64,000 nucleotides of DNA from JAGPDF01 sp964481735 (GTDB lineage Bacteria; Acidobacteriota; Thermoanaerobaculia; Multivoradales; JAGPDF01). This document shows, one piece after another, positions 26,307 through 36,516 of the stretch (the first letter of the stretch is position 1; every line of letters starts with the position of its first letter). The DNA lies in NCBI GenBank assembly GCA_964481735.1, contig CAYZWR010000002.1, positions 1 through 64,000 of the forward strand. Direction: 5' to 3'. Under the pieces are notes generated by a model that was not told where the DNA came from, ran no database searches, and worked only from the letters and a program-made list of their open reading frames with translations. The position numbers and the translations under genes were made by a program.

Positions 26307-27200
26307 ATGACTCGACGCTTCGCAACCCTGCTGGTTCTGGGGATCCTCGCCCTGGCACCGCTGCCTCTCGCCGGACAGGCCGCCGACGTGGTCGGCGGAC
26401 CCGAGGTGGCCGCCCCGCCCGCCGGACCGCCCGCGCCCCTGTGGGCCGGCGTCGGCGAAGACCTGCTCTGGGACAACGGTCCGTTCGCCAACGTCGCCGG
26501 CAGCGCCTGTCCGAGCGGCACCGACACCAGCCGCCTGCAGTCCGCCCTCGGATTGAACACCTACGGATTCGGCCACGCCGTGTCCGCCGGTATCCGAGTC
26601 GCGGACGACTTCACCGTCCCCGACGGACCGGAGTGGCAGCTCTCGCAGATCACCTTCTTCGCCTATCAGACCGGCTCGACGACGGCGTCCACCATCACCG
26701 CCGTCAACGCCCAAATCTGGGATGGCAGCCCCGACGATCCCGGCAGCTCGGTGGTCTGCGGCGACACGGTGACCAACTGCATGTCGACCACCGTGTTCAC
26801 CGGCATCTACCGCGATCTCGACTCGGCGCCGGGCGCGTGCAACCGCCCCGTCATGGCGCAGACCTGCGACTTCTCGGGTTGCGTGCTCCCGCCGGGCAAC
26901 TACTGGCTCGACTGGCAGACAGACGGCAGCCTGGCCTCGGGACCCTGGGTTCCGCCGATCACGATCACCGGCCAAGCGGTGACCGGCGACGGTCAGCAAT
27001 CCATCGACAGCGGTGCGACCTGGGCCCCGCTGATCGACACCGGCACCGCGGGGGCGGCGCAGGGATTGCCGTTCCTGATCGAGGGCACCGCGGTGCTGAC
27101 CTCGGCGCTCGAGATCCCGGCGCTCGCGCCGATCGGCCTCGCCCTGCTCGCCGCGGGCCTCGGCGCCGCGGCGGTGATCGGGATGCGGCGCCGCAAGTAG
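26307..27200 (+). CDS. Secreted protein with IPTL-like C-terminal sorting tail
   Basis: This is a 297-residue protein with a strong AGGAGGA site. The signal segment is FATLLVLGILALAPLPLAGQA. The middle (RVADDFTVPDGPEWQLSQITF, PPGNYWLDWQTDGS, GPWVPPITI) resembles beta-sandwich domains of choice-of-anchor surface proteins. The C terminus EIPALAPIGLALLAAGLG followed by a membrane span and MRRRK is a variant of the IPTL tail (IPAL for IPTL). A clear hairpin terminator follows. Function unknown. Confidence 0.7.
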   Translation: MTRRFATLLVLGILALAPLPLAGQAADVVGGPEVAAPPAGPPAPLWAGVGEDLLWDNGPFANVAGSACPSGTDTSRLQSALGLNTYGFGHAVSAGIRVADDFTVPDGPEWQLSQITFFAYQTGSTTASTITAVNAQIWDGSPDDPGSSVVCGDTVTNCMSTTVFTGIYRDLDSAPGACNRPVMAQTCDFSGCVLPPGNYWLDWQTDGSLASGPWVPPITITGQAVTGDGQQSIDSGATWAPLIDTGTAGAAQGLPFLIEGTAVLTSALEIPALAPIGLALLAAGLGAAAVIGMRRRK

Positions 27201-27230
27201 GCGCGCACCCCCAGCAGCTCGTGCGCAGCG

Positions 27231-27264
27231 AACCGCCCGCTCCGGAGCGCCGGAGCGGGCGGTT
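27231..27264 (+). terminator. Terminator hairpin after the IPTL protein
   Basis: A perfect 14-base stem AACCGCCCGCTCCG/CGGAGCGGGCGGTT with a 6-base loop starts 30 bases after the stop and is followed by a T-containing stretch. It lies between convergent genes and may serve both. Confidence 0.7.
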
Positions 27265-27271
27265 CGTCGTT

Positions 27272-28201
27272 TCAGGCGGGGTTTCGGCCGGCGAGGCAGG
27301 CGAGCAGGCAGGGAGTCACCTCATCCAAGGCCTCGAGCTCGGCGAACGCCCGGGCTTCGGAACCGACCGCGAGCAGCGGCACCGGGTTGCGGGTGTGCAG
27401 CGGTTGCGTCGCGTCCTCGAGGTTGCCGTGGTCGCTGGTGAGCAGGACGGTGAGGTCTTGCGGGCGTTCGGCGAGAACTCCGGTGAGGAGGCCGTCGAGT
27501 CGCGCCAGCGCCTCGTCCGCGGTCCAGCCCCAGCGCCCGTGCCCGGCGAGATCGGTCGTGAAGGTCTCCCAGAGGGTGAAATCGTGCCGCCCGGCGAGCC
27601 GGGCGAGCTGGCGGCCCGCCTCCTCGGCCGCGACCGGCGCGATCGGCTGGTCGAGATAGGTCGCGAAGTGGTCCCGGCAGACGTCCCAGGTGACCGCCTC
27701 GCCCCGTTCGAGGTCCGCCAGGTCGCGAAGGGGTGCCGGGCCGGCGAGCGCGGCGAGGGTGGTGGCCGAATGCCGCCGGCGGCGCGCCGCGACCTCGGCG
27801 AAGTAGCGCGGCGTGAAGGGATTGGCGAATAGCGCCGAGCGGCCGAGCGCGCCCACACGGGCGAGCACGCTGTGCGCCGCGAGGAGCGCCGCGAGGCGCG
27901 GACCGGGGAAGGCGGAAACGTGCCGGCCGAGATCGCGCGCCGCGTTGACGCCGGTGAGCAGCGTCGTCTGGCCGGTGGCGCTCTGCGGGAGCCCCTCGAC
28001 GCCGAGCGTGGCGTCAAGGGGGCGGAGGAGCATGCCAGCGCTCGCCTGCACCGACTCGGTAGTCAACGGACCGCCGAGCAGCCGTCGGAGGGCCGGCGTC
28101 GGGACGGTCGACAGCGGATTCGACGCGCCCGCCGGGGCGAGGCCCACGCCGTCGACGAAGAGCAGCAGGAAGCGCGGGCGGCTAGAATCCCTCTCCGACA
28201 T
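27272..28201 (-). CDS. Alkaline-phosphatase-superfamily metalloenzyme (phosphomutase-like)
   Basis: This 309-residue protein begins with RFLLLFVDGVGLAPAG, the first metal-binding aspartate strand of the phosphopentomutase/iPGM/alkaline phosphatase superfamily. QSATGQTTLLTGVNAA holds the expected nucleophile threonine region, and TVLLTSDHGNLED the second metal site (Asp-His) with HTRNPVPLLAVG after it. It lacks the cap domain of iPGM and most resembles small uncharacterised metalloenzyme-domain proteins. The ATG at 28201 overlaps, head to head, the ATG of the plus-strand gene at 28200; an upstream in-frame ATG at 28210 is also possible. Confidence 0.7.
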   Translation of the reverse strand: MSERDSSRPRFLLLFVDGVGLAPAGASNPLSTVPTPALRRLLGGPLTTESVQASAGMLLRPLDATLGVEGLPQSATGQTTLLTGVNAARDLGRHVSAFPGPRLAALLAAHSVLARVGALGRSALFANPFTPRYFAEVAARRRRHSATTLAALAGPAPLRDLADLERGEAVTWDVCRDHFATYLDQPIAPVAAEEAGRQLARLAGRHDFTLWETFTTDLAGHGRWGWTADEALARLDGLLTGVLAERPQDLTVLLTSDHGNLEDATQPLHTRNPVPLLAVGSEARAFAELEALDEVTPCLLACLAGRNPA

Positions 28202-28508
28202 GGCGACCAAGGATAAGACCTCCGGAATGAAGTCCTCCTACGAGCTGGCGCTCGAGCGCATGGAGCGCGAGGGGCTCGAACCGCCGCGCGAGGAGGCGCT
28301 CGCCGAGGCGACCAAGCAGGCGATCGCCGAAGCCCGCCGGGTGATCGCGTCCAAGCTCGCCGAGCTCGAGATCCTGCACCGCGACAAGCTCGCCAAGCTC
28401 TCCGACCCGGTGAAGCGGGACGAGCAGGAGGAGTTCTACCGCCGCGAGCACGAACGCCTGACCGCCGACGGCGACGCCAGGGTCGCGCGCCTGCGCTCCG
28501 GCGGCTGA
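28200..28508 (+). CDS. Small helical protein of unknown function
   Basis: This is a 102-residue, highly charged protein that looks almost entirely alpha-helical: SSYELALERMEREGLEPP, EEALAEATKQAIAEARRVIA and KRDEQEEFYRREHERLTADG. Coiled-coil pairing is likely. No family is recognised. An internal ATG at residue 10 is an alternative start. Its first ATG shares bases with the start of the divergent phosphomutase-like gene, so one of the two starts may be further in. Confidence 0.6.
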   Translation: MATKDKTSGMKSSYELALERMEREGLEPPREEALAEATKQAIAEARRVIASKLAELEILHRDKLAKLSDPVKRDEQEEFYRREHERLTADGDARVARLRSGG

Positions 28509-28511
28509 GCC

Positions 28512-28883
28512 TCAGAAGGGCAGCTCGTCCTCCTCCATGCCGAAGTAGTGCCCGAGCTCGTGCTGCACGGTCTCGCGGATCTCGCGGATGACCTGCCGGC
28601 GGGTTTCGCACTCGCGCAGGATGGGGCCACGATAGATCAACACGCGATCCGGCAGCGCGGTGTAGAAGCTGTCGCGCTCGGTCAGCGGCACCCCCTGGTA
28701 GAGGCCGAAGAGCTCGTCGCGGTCGGGGTCCTCCGGGTCGATGCCGACCTCCTCGAGGTCCTCGTCCTGCGGCTCCTCCTCCACCATCACCGCGACGTTG
28801 TCGAGCGCCTGCTTGAACTCGTCGGGCAGCTGCTCGAGCGCCTGCTCGACCAGCGCCTCGAACTCCTCGCGCGAGACCCTCAC
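28512..28883 (-). CDS. Minizincin-type metallopeptidase family protein (DUF1025-like)
   Basis: This 123-residue cytoplasmic protein has the zinc motif VQHELGHYFGM near the C terminus and, ahead of it, DRVLIYRGPILRECETRRQV, the standard arrangement of the PF06262/DUF1025 minizincin family. The N-terminal FEALVEQALEQLPDEF and an acidic loop (EEEPQDEDLEEVGIDPED) also fit. It starts at GTG, overlapping the TGA of the upstream lipoprotein gene as GTGA, so translation is coupled. Confidence 0.85.
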   Translation of the reverse strand: MRVSREEFEALVEQALEQLPDEFKQALDNVAVMVEEEPQDEDLEEVGIDPEDPDRDELFGLYQGVPLTERDSFYTALPDRVLIYRGPILRECETRRQVIREIRETVQHELGHYFGMEEDELPF

Positions 28884-29974
28884 AGGGCTGCCCCCGGCGC
28901 GGCGGGCATCGCCGTCGTCCGCCAGACGAGCCGGTAGACCGGCGGCGGCGAGAGCTCCAAGCGCAGCGCGTCGGCGACCTCGTCGGCGTCCGGTGGGGAC
29001 ACGGAGCGCACGATGGGCGACCGCGTGAAGGGGGTGAGGTCGGCCACCCGCTCCTGGCCGAGGCGCAGGGCACTCGCCATGGCGAGCAGCGGATCGGCGG
29101 CGAGCCAGCGCCCCTCGAGTCGCGCCGTGGCCTCCGAGAGCGAGAGCTCGGGGACGACGAAGGCCCGCTCGTCGGCGCGCACGAACCCTGCGACCTCGTT
29201 GGGCTCGACCGGGAGCTCGACCCCGATGCGGGCCTCGAAGGGGTGAAAGACCCGCCGCGCCCGCTCGTCGAGCGAATAGCCCTCCAGAGGGTCGACCTCC
29301 AGCGCGGTCAGGGCCTCGGCCATGAGCTCGGCCAGGGTCTCCACCAGCCGCGATTCCTCCTCTTCGAGCGGGCTTTGGCCCTCCGGCTCGCCGAGCACCG
29401 CTCCCCAACAGGTCGTCGCGCGCTCCGGCCGCGCTTCGAGGTAGGCGTCCAGCGCATAGGCCGCCGCGAGGTAGCGCGTGTAGACCGCGGACCAGGCTTC
29501 GAGCTCGCGCGCCACCCGCAGGCGCTCCTTGCGAGTCGCCCGGCTCACGTCGAGCGGCACGAGCTCCAAAGTGGCACGCTCGCCGTCGCTCGAGAAGCCG
29601 AAGTGGGCGGCGTCGCCCTGGACGAGCCCCGCGAGCGCCTCGCCGGAATCGACCCGCGCCCAGCGCCGGAACGAACGCAGCCGACCGCCGCCGCGCCGCC
29701 ACTCGGCGCCGTCCTCGGCCGCTGCGAGCGCCGCGAAGCGGTCGAGCCAGGGATCCGAGCCTTCGAGCAGCGCCCGCTCCCGCTCCTCGATCCGCCGGGT
29801 GACGGCGCGTGCCTCGAGCTCTCCCGGCGCGGCGAGCGCCACCTCGAGCGAGGCGACCGCACCCCCCTCGGCGGCGAAGCTCAGGGTGAGGAGCTCCAGG
29901 ACCGGCGGCTCGAAGCAGGAGCCCAGGAAGAGAGCGGCGGCGAGCAAGCAGGCGACGGGTGCGGCGCGAGGCAT
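28880..29974 (-). CDS. Predicted lipoprotein of unknown function
   Basis: This is a 364-residue protein with the lipobox FLGSC ending a signal peptide (VACLLAAALFLGSC), so the mature protein should be lipid-anchored at Cys20. The remainder is acidic and helical with no family I recognise. RKERLRVARELEAWSAVYTRYLAAAYALDAY and EGYSLDERARRVFHPFEARIG are the most structured-looking parts. It is translationally coupled to the minizincin. The upstream region holds the divergent S4-domain gene. Confidence 0.65.
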   Translation of the reverse strand: MPRAAPVACLLAAALFLGSCFEPPVLELLTLSFAAEGGAVASLEVALAAPGELEARAVTRRIEERERALLEGSDPWLDRFAALAAAEDGAEWRRGGGRLRSFRRWARVDSGEALAGLVQGDAAHFGFSSDGERATLELVPLDVSRATRKERLRVARELEAWSAVYTRYLAAAYALDAYLEARPERATTCWGAVLGEPEGQSPLEEEESRLVETLAELMAEALTALEVDPLEGYSLDERARRVFHPFEARIGVELPVEPNEVAGFVRADERAFVVPELSLSEATARLEGRWLAADPLLAMASALRLGQERVADLTPFTRSPIVRSVSPPDADEVADALRLELSPPPVYRLVWRTTAMPAAPGAAL

Positions 29975-30040
29975 CGAGATCCATCCTGTCGCGCGGGAGG
30001 ATCTCGGGCAAGCGCCCCCGGCAGCCCTAGAATGGCGGCG

Positions 30041-30427
30041 ATGGACGTCCGCATCGACAAGTGGCTCTTCGTGGCCCGGGTCTTCAAGAGCCGTACGCTC
30101 GCCGGCAGGGCCTGCGAGCTCTCGCGCGTCCGGGTGAACGGCGTCGCCGTGAAGCCACACCGCCTGGTGGCCCTCGGCGACCGCATCGAGGCCGAGGTCA
30201 CTCCGGACTGGACGCGCGTCCTGGTGGTGCGCGAGCTCGCCGAGAAGACCCTCCCCAAGGTCGAGGTCCCGCGCCTGTTCGAGGATCTGTCTCCCCCCCG
30301 GCCGGCCGCGGATCCGCTCGCCCGGCTCCTCAGACGCCCGCCGGTCCTGCGCGAGAAAGGCGCCGGCCGCCCCACCAAGAAGCAGCGCCGCGACATCGAG
30401 GCCTGGGGAGGCGATCGCGAGGACTGA
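30041..30427 (+). CDS. S4-domain RNA-binding protein, Hsp15-like
   Basis: The 128-residue protein opens with MDVRIDKWLFVARVFKSRTLAGRACELSRVRVNG, a classic S4 domain of the heat-shock protein 15 (HslR) type, which binds free 50S subunits carrying nascent chains. A basic C-terminal end (GRPTKKQRRDIEAW) is also typical. An ATG three codons earlier (30032) is an alternative start. The next gene downstream is the selenoprotein candidate, with only 5 bases between if that gene starts at 30433. Confidence 0.85.
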   Translation: MDVRIDKWLFVARVFKSRTLAGRACELSRVRVNGVAVKPHRLVALGDRIEAEVTPDWTRVLVVRELAEKTLPKVEVPRLFEDLSPPRPAADPLARLLRRPPVLREKGAGRPTKKQRRDIEAWGGDRED

Positions 30428-30432
30428 GCAGC

Positions 30433-30780
30433 GTGTTACGCTCCCTGCCCGTGACCTCGATCGATTTCTTCTACTCGCGCCCCGGCTGAACCAGCTGCGA
30501 ACGCACCCGGGAGGTGCTGACCAGCCGCCGGACGAAGGTGGGAGAGGAGCGCTCGACGCGTCAGGCGCTCGCGCCCGACGAGGTCGGGGCTCTCTTGACG
30601 TCGGTCGACGAGGTCTGGATCGCGCGCGGCAGGAAGGTCGAACGGCGGCCGGCGCGCGCGGTGGGCGTCGACGACCTTCGCGGACCGACCGGGAACATCC
30701 GGGCGCCTCTGGTCCGCTTCGGCCGCCGCCTGCTGGTCGGATTCCACGCCGAGACCCTCGCCGGGTGGCTCGGCAGCTGA
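30433..30780 (+). CDS. ArsC/Spx-family selenoprotein with in-frame UGA (Sec)
   Basis: One frame runs from GTG 30433 to TGA 30780, interrupted only by TGA at 30487-30489. Read as selenocysteine, the N-terminal region is IDFFYSRPG-U-TSCERTREVL, a U-x-x-C redox motif exactly where ArsC/Spx thioredoxin-fold proteins carry C-x-x-C. The rest is typical of the family: a KVERRPAR region, DLRGPTGNIRAPLVRFG with the cis-proline loop, and LLVGFHAETLAGWL. Total 115 residues with Sec at 19; GAGGA lies 9 bases before the GTG (GTG 30451 is an alternative). A SECIS-like hairpin follows the UGA. Ordinary gene calling would split or drop this gene. The role is likely a thiol/selenol oxidoreductase, not proven arsenate reduction. 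Confidence 0.8.
30503..30517 (+). promoter_or_regulatory. Candidate bacterial SECIS hairpin
   Basis: A 5-base-pair stem GCACC/GGTGC closes a 5-base loop CGGGA with guanines at its second to fourth positions. The loop begins 19 bases after the UGA, within the 16-37 base window known for bacterial SECIS elements. The stem is short, and no SelB-binding test is possible here. Confidence 0.5.
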
Positions 30781-30829
30781 GCACGACGACGATGGGCGCG
30801 GCACGGCCGCTGCCCTGGGAGGAACGACG

Positions 30830-31368
30830 ATGGTGACGCGACGGATGGGGGTGTTCCTGGTTCTGGCGGCGGCTCTCCTCGGCACCACGCCGGCCTTCGC
30901 CGAAGGAGAGGGCCGGATCGAGGGATTCGCCGGCTACTACTTCGGCGAGGAGCTCGCCGAGGACGTGAGCTATGGCGCGCGCGGCGCCTGGCGGCCCTCG
31001 CCGGGCTGGGGACTGATGGCGAGCTTCGAGTCGTTCAGCTTGAGCGGCGACGACGGCTACGGCGCCTCGAACGTCGACGCCGACATCGCGCACTTCGAAG
31101 TCTCGTTCCTGGCGTATCCGACCGGCAAGAGCTTCGAGATGTTCTGCGGCCTCGGCTACGCCGACGTCAGCGTCGACACCCACGTGCCAGGCGCCGCGGT
31201 GGATCTCGACAAGGGTTCGATGTCGCTCCACGTCGGCCTCGGCTACCGCGCCGCGCTCGGCGAGTCCTTCTACCTCCGCCCGGAGGTCCGGGCCCGCTCC
31301 TACGACGTGGTGGATTCGACGATCGACGTCACGGCCTCGATCGCCCTCGGCTTCAGCTGGGCGAACGA

Positions 31369-31372
<4 letters not shown>
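30830..31372 (+). CDS. Outer-membrane beta-barrel protein
   Basis: This 180-residue protein has GGGAGGAACG before the ATG, a signal peptide (MGVFLVLAAALLGTTPAFA) and then alternating amphipathic strands with aromatic ends (GRIEGFAGYYFG, FEVSFLAYPTG, MFCGLGYADVSV, SMSLHVGLGYRAAL, ITASIALGFSW type). This suits an eight-stranded OmpW/OmpA-like barrel. The last residues are FSWAND rather than a terminal Phe. Function unknown. Its TAG shares CTAG (31369-31372) with the fumarase stop. Confidence 0.7.
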
Positions 31373-32763
<1,391 letters not shown>

Positions 32764-32858
32764 GGCGCTCTCCCGCTGTCGCCGCGGCACTGGCACCGCG
32801 GCGGCGAGCCTAGCGCAGGATGCCGGTCGGGCCGGGAGAGGGCCTGCTGGGACGCGGG

Positions 32859-35279
32859 CTATTCCCCTGCCGCCGGTTCCTCGACCCCTTCGAACACGCG
32901 CGCGAAAGCCTGGCGCCGCAACGCGAACTCCGCCAGGCGATTCTCGACCGCGCGATTGAACGAGCCCTCCGGGTAGCCGCCGTCCTCTCCCCGGACTCCC
33001 GCCGGCAGGCCGGTGAGCAGCTCGAGCGCCTGGTCGACCTCGGCCACCGGATAGAGGTGGAAGCGGCCCGCCTCGATCGCGTCGAGCACTTCGCGCCGCA
33101 GGATGAGGTGCCGGACGTTGCTCGCCGGCAGGAGAACTCCCTGGTCGCCGGTGAGGCCGCGCCGGCGGCAGAGCTCGAAGAAGCCTTCGATCTTCTCGTT
33201 GACGCCACCCACCGCCTGCACCGCGCCGTGCTGATCGACCGAGCCGGTGACCGCGAGCGTCTGGCGCAACGGAACCTCCGAGATCGCGGAGAGCAGGGCG
33301 CAGAGCTCGGCGAGCGAGGCGCTGTCTCCCTCGATGCCGCCGTAGGACTGTTCGAACACCAGGCTCGCCGAGAGCGAGAGCGGCGACTCGCGTGCGAACC
33401 GGTCGCCCAGGAAGGAACCGAGGATCAGGACCCCTTTCGAATGGATCGGCCCGGCGAGGTCGACTTCCCGTTCGATGTCGAGCACCCGCCCCTCGCCGAT
33501 GCGCGCCCGGGCGGTCACCCGGCTGGGGAATCCGAAGGCGAAGCCGCCGCGCTCGCCCACCGAGAGGGCGTTGACCTGGCCGACCACGGCGCCGCTCGTC
33601 GCGGTGAGCAGCGTCCCCTGGTCGTACTGTTCGAAGCGTCGCTGCCGCCAGAGGTCGGCGCGGCGGGTGTCGGCCTCGACCGCCGCCTCCACGTCCGCGG
33701 CGTTGACCACGTCCCTTCCGGCGTTGCCGCAGTGGTGATTCGCCTCGCGCAGCAGATCGAAGAGATGCCGCGCCTCGAGCGAGAGCTTGCCGACGTCGCC
33801 GGCGCGCCGACTCGCGGCTTCGAAGAGCCGCGCCACGGCACCGCGGTCGAAGGGGCGCAACCCCTCCGCGCGCGCGAAGGTCGCGAGCAGGCGGGCGTAG
33901 TCCTGGTCGGTCGCCGGCGCGCGATCGACCACGTCGTCGAACTCGGCCGCCACCTTGAACATCTCCAGGAACTCGGGGTCGAGCGCGGTCAGCAGATCGT
34001 AGAGGAAGGGCTCGCCGATCAGCACGACCTTGAGCGCCAGCGGAATCGGCTCGGGCTCGAGCGTCACGGTGCTCACCAGTCCGAGCACCTGCGCCGGCGA
34101 CTCGATCCGGATCTCCCCCTGCTGCAGCATGCGCTGCAGCGTCTCCCAGGCGAGCGGCTGACGCAGCAGGTGGAGCGCGTCGAGCAGCAGGTAGCCGCCG
34201 TTGGCGTGGTGCAGCGCGCCCGGCTTGATCAACGTGAAGTCGGTCGACAGCACCCCCATCTGCGCCACGTGCTCGACCCGGCCGACCAGGTTCTGCAGCG
34301 TCGGCTGCCGCTCGAGGACGACCGGCGCCCCCTGGCGGGTCGAGCCGTCCACCAGCAGGTTGACCCGATAGCGCCGCAGCGGCGCCGCTGCCGCACCGGC
34401 CGCGGTCGGTTCCTCGCCGGCACGGGCTCCGTCCGCCGCCAGGAAGAGGCGGGCGTTGGCGACCACGTCCTGCTCCACCTCGTCGAGCCAGGCGACGATG
34501 TCCGGCAGATCGGCGAAGGCGACCTGCAGCTCCTCGATCAGCCCCGACGCGGCGCGCCGGGCGACCTCGACGTCCAGGGTCCGAACCCGCTCGCGCGCCT
34601 CCCGCCGCCAGCGCGGCAGCTGACGGAGCTGCTTCTCGAGCGCCTCCTGCAGGGCGACGACCTCGCGCTGCAGCCGCTCGCGCTCGGCCTGCGGCAGCTG
34701 CTCGAACTCCTGCGGCGAGAGCACCTCCTCGCCCCGGCTCGGTGCGAAGACCACGCCGACCGGAGTCCGCGCCATGAGGAGACCGGCCCGCGCGGCGCGC
34801 TCGCCGAGCTCGCGGAACCCTGCCTCCTGCCGCTCGCCCAGCTCCCGGTCGATGGCCTTGCGCTGCGCCTGATAGTCCTCGCCTTCGAACGCCGAGGCGA
34901 ACGCGGTGCGCAGGTCCTCGACCAGCTCCGCCATCTCGGCGCGCAACCTGGCGCCGCGACCCGGCGGGAGGGCGAGGGCCCGCGGCCGGTTCTCGTCGCG
35001 GAAATTGGCTACGTAGACCCAGTCGCTGGGCGCCTGCCGCTCCGCTGCCTTGCGCTCGAGGAAACCGCGCAGGATGGCATGCCGGCCGGTGCCGGGGGGA
35101 CCCAGCACGAAGAGGTTGTAACCGGGGCGGTCGATCGCCAGGCTGAACTCGATCGCGCCGACGGCGCGCGGCTGCCCGAGAATGCCGGGGAGCTCGGCGA
35201 GCTCGGCGGTGGTGGTGAATCCGAGGTCGGGGGGCTCGACGGCCTGGCGCAGCGCGGCGGCGGAAAGCTCGGTGACCAT
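32859..35279 (-). CDS. LonB-like ATP-dependent protease
   Basis: This is an 806-residue protein. The N-terminal AAA part has LFVLGPPGTGRHAIL near 57-70, where arginine replaces the usual Walker A lysine, as seen in this LonB/AAA_32 group. A long coiled insertion follows, and HHANGGYLLLDALHLL marks a second nucleotide-binding region. The C-terminal Lon domain has SYGGIEGDSASLAELCAL (catalytic Ser about 655) and GGVNEKIEGFFELC (Lys about 696), the Ser-Lys dyad. GGAGG precedes the ATG. It should be soluble, as no membrane spans are seen, unlike archaeal LonB. Confidence 0.85.
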   Translation of the reverse strand: MVTELSAAALRQAVEPPDLGFTTTAELAELPGILGQPRAVGAIEFSLAIDRPGYNLFVLGPPGTGRHAILRGFLERKAAERQAPSDWVYVANFRDENRPRALALPPGRGARLRAEMAELVEDLRTAFASAFEGEDYQAQRKAIDRELGERQEAGFRELGERAARAGLLMARTPVGVVFAPSRGEEVLSPQEFEQLPQAERERLQREVVALQEALEKQLRQLPRWRREARERVRTLDVEVARRAASGLIEELQVAFADLPDIVAWLDEVEQDVVANARLFLAADGARAGEEPTAAGAAAAPLRRYRVNLLVDGSTRQGAPVVLERQPTLQNLVGRVEHVAQMGVLSTDFTLIKPGALHHANGGYLLLDALHLLRQPLAWETLQRMLQQGEIRIESPAQVLGLVSTVTLEPEPIPLALKVVLIGEPFLYDLLTALDPEFLEMFKVAAEFDDVVDRAPATDQDYARLLATFARAEGLRPFDRGAVARLFEAASRRAGDVGKLSLEARHLFDLLREANHHCGNAGRDVVNAADVEAAVEADTRRADLWRQRRFEQYDQGTLLTATSGAVVGQVNALSVGERGGFAFGFPSRVTARARIGEGRVLDIEREVDLAGPIHSKGVLILGSFLGDRFARESPLSLSASLVFEQSYGGIEGDSASLAELCALLSAISEVPLRQTLAVTGSVDQHGAVQAVGGVNEKIEGFFELCRRRGLTGDQGVLLPASNVRHLILRREVLDAIEAGRFHLYPVAEVDQALELLTGLPAGVRGEDGGYPEGSFNRAVENRLAEFALRRQAFARVFEGVEEPAAGE

Positions 35280-35426
35280 GGGCACCTCCGGGCGCCGGCC
35301 CGCTTCGCAGCGCCCATCGATTCCAGTTTCGACGCCTTCGGGCGCCCGGTCACCGTCTCTTCGGGTGGGTTGACCCCCGGCTCGCCGAGCGATGCTAGAC
35401 TAGGAGAAACTCCTGGAGGGGCTGAA

Positions 35427-36032
35427 ATGTCCAAGCGATCAGTGATTCTCTGCGGGCTCGCGCTCGCCTCGGTCTTCGCGGGCGTCGCCCAGGCGCAGAT
35501 TCCATCCCTGGCCTGCGACCAGTCGGTTTCTCTCCCCGGCTATCTCTTCCAGGGCAGCCCGACCTACAACCGGGTCGAGTCCTTCACGACACCCGGCGAC
35601 TGCGTCGTCTCCGGTTACGCGACCAACGTCTACTACTCCGCTTTCGTCCTCGACGCCCAGACCGCGGGCTTCCTGATCGCCACCTTCTGCGAAGACGTCT
35701 ACAGCTTCGACACCTTCCTCACCGTCTATCAGGATCCGGCCGGCGGAGCCGGCGCCTTCGATCCGCTCAACCCTTGCACCAATGCCTTGGCGGCGAACGA
35801 CGACGCCTGCGGACTGCTCTCGCAGGTGGGGGCGAAGCTCGCTTCGGAAGGCGAGGTCACGGTGGTGGTGTCGAGCTTCTCCAACGGCCAGATGGGGAAC
35901 TTCACGCTGGACCTGACCCTGCTCTGTCCGACGCCGATGATCCCCACGCTCGGAAGTCTCGGCTTCGCGGCGTTCGGCCTCCTGCTCCTGGGCGCCGGCT
36001 GGCTCACGCTGCGCCGCCGCTCGGCCGTCTGA
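35427..36032 (+). CDS. Secreted protein with IPTL C-terminal sorting tail
   Basis: This 201-residue protein has a GGAGGG site 6 bases before the ATG. A signal peptide (VILCGLALASVFAGVAQAQ) is followed by a beta-rich region with cysteines (ACDQSVSLPG, GDCVVSG, TFCEDVYSFDTFLTVYQDP, LLCPTP) resembling pre-peptidase C-type or choice-of-anchor modules. The C terminus MIPTLGSLGFAAFGLLLLGAG plus LRRR is a textbook IPTL-CTERM signal. Target of an exosortase not found here. Confidence 0.8.
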   Translation: MSKRSVILCGLALASVFAGVAQAQIPSLACDQSVSLPGYLFQGSPTYNRVESFTTPGDCVVSGYATNVYYSAFVLDAQTAGFLIATFCEDVYSFDTFLTVYQDPAGGAGAFDPLNPCTNALAANDDACGLLSQVGAKLASEGEVTVVVSSFSNGQMGNFTLDLTLLCPTPMIPTLGSLGFAAFGLLLLGAGWLTLRRRSAV

Positions 36033-36052
36033 CGCTCAGCGGACGGCGCTCG

Positions 36053-36516
36053 CTACGGGCGCTCGAACCCCGCGTCGATCTCCAGCTCCTCGCCACGCAA
36101 CGCGCCGACTGCCAACTGGTCGGCGCGTTCGTTTTCCTCGTGCCCGTCGTGCCCGCGCACCCAGCAGAATCGCACCTGGTGGCGCTCGAGCAGCAGGAGC
36201 AGGCGCTCCCAGAGATCGACGTTGGCGGCCGGCGATTTGTCGGCCTTGCGCCAGCCGTTGCGCCGCCAGCTCGCCAGCCAGCCCTTCTGGATCGCGTTGA
36301 CCACGTACTGGGAATCGCTCACCACCTCGACCCTGGACGGCCGCTTGAGCGCCTCGAGCCCGGCGATCACGGCCAGGATCTCCATGCGATTGTTGGTCGT
36401 GCGGCGGAAGCCGCGCGCCAGCTCGAGGCGACGCTCGCCGGCGACCATGACGACGCCGTAGCCGCCCGGACCGGGATTGCCGCTGCAGGCCCCGTCGCTG
36501 TAGATGGTGACCGACT

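Noticed and set aside
35402..35419. AGGAG-AAA-CTCCT hairpin next to the ribosome site of the IPTL gene, as a translational switch
   Set aside because: The stem is only 5 base pairs with a 3-base loop and leaves the real ribosome site free; the alternative pairing has no loop.
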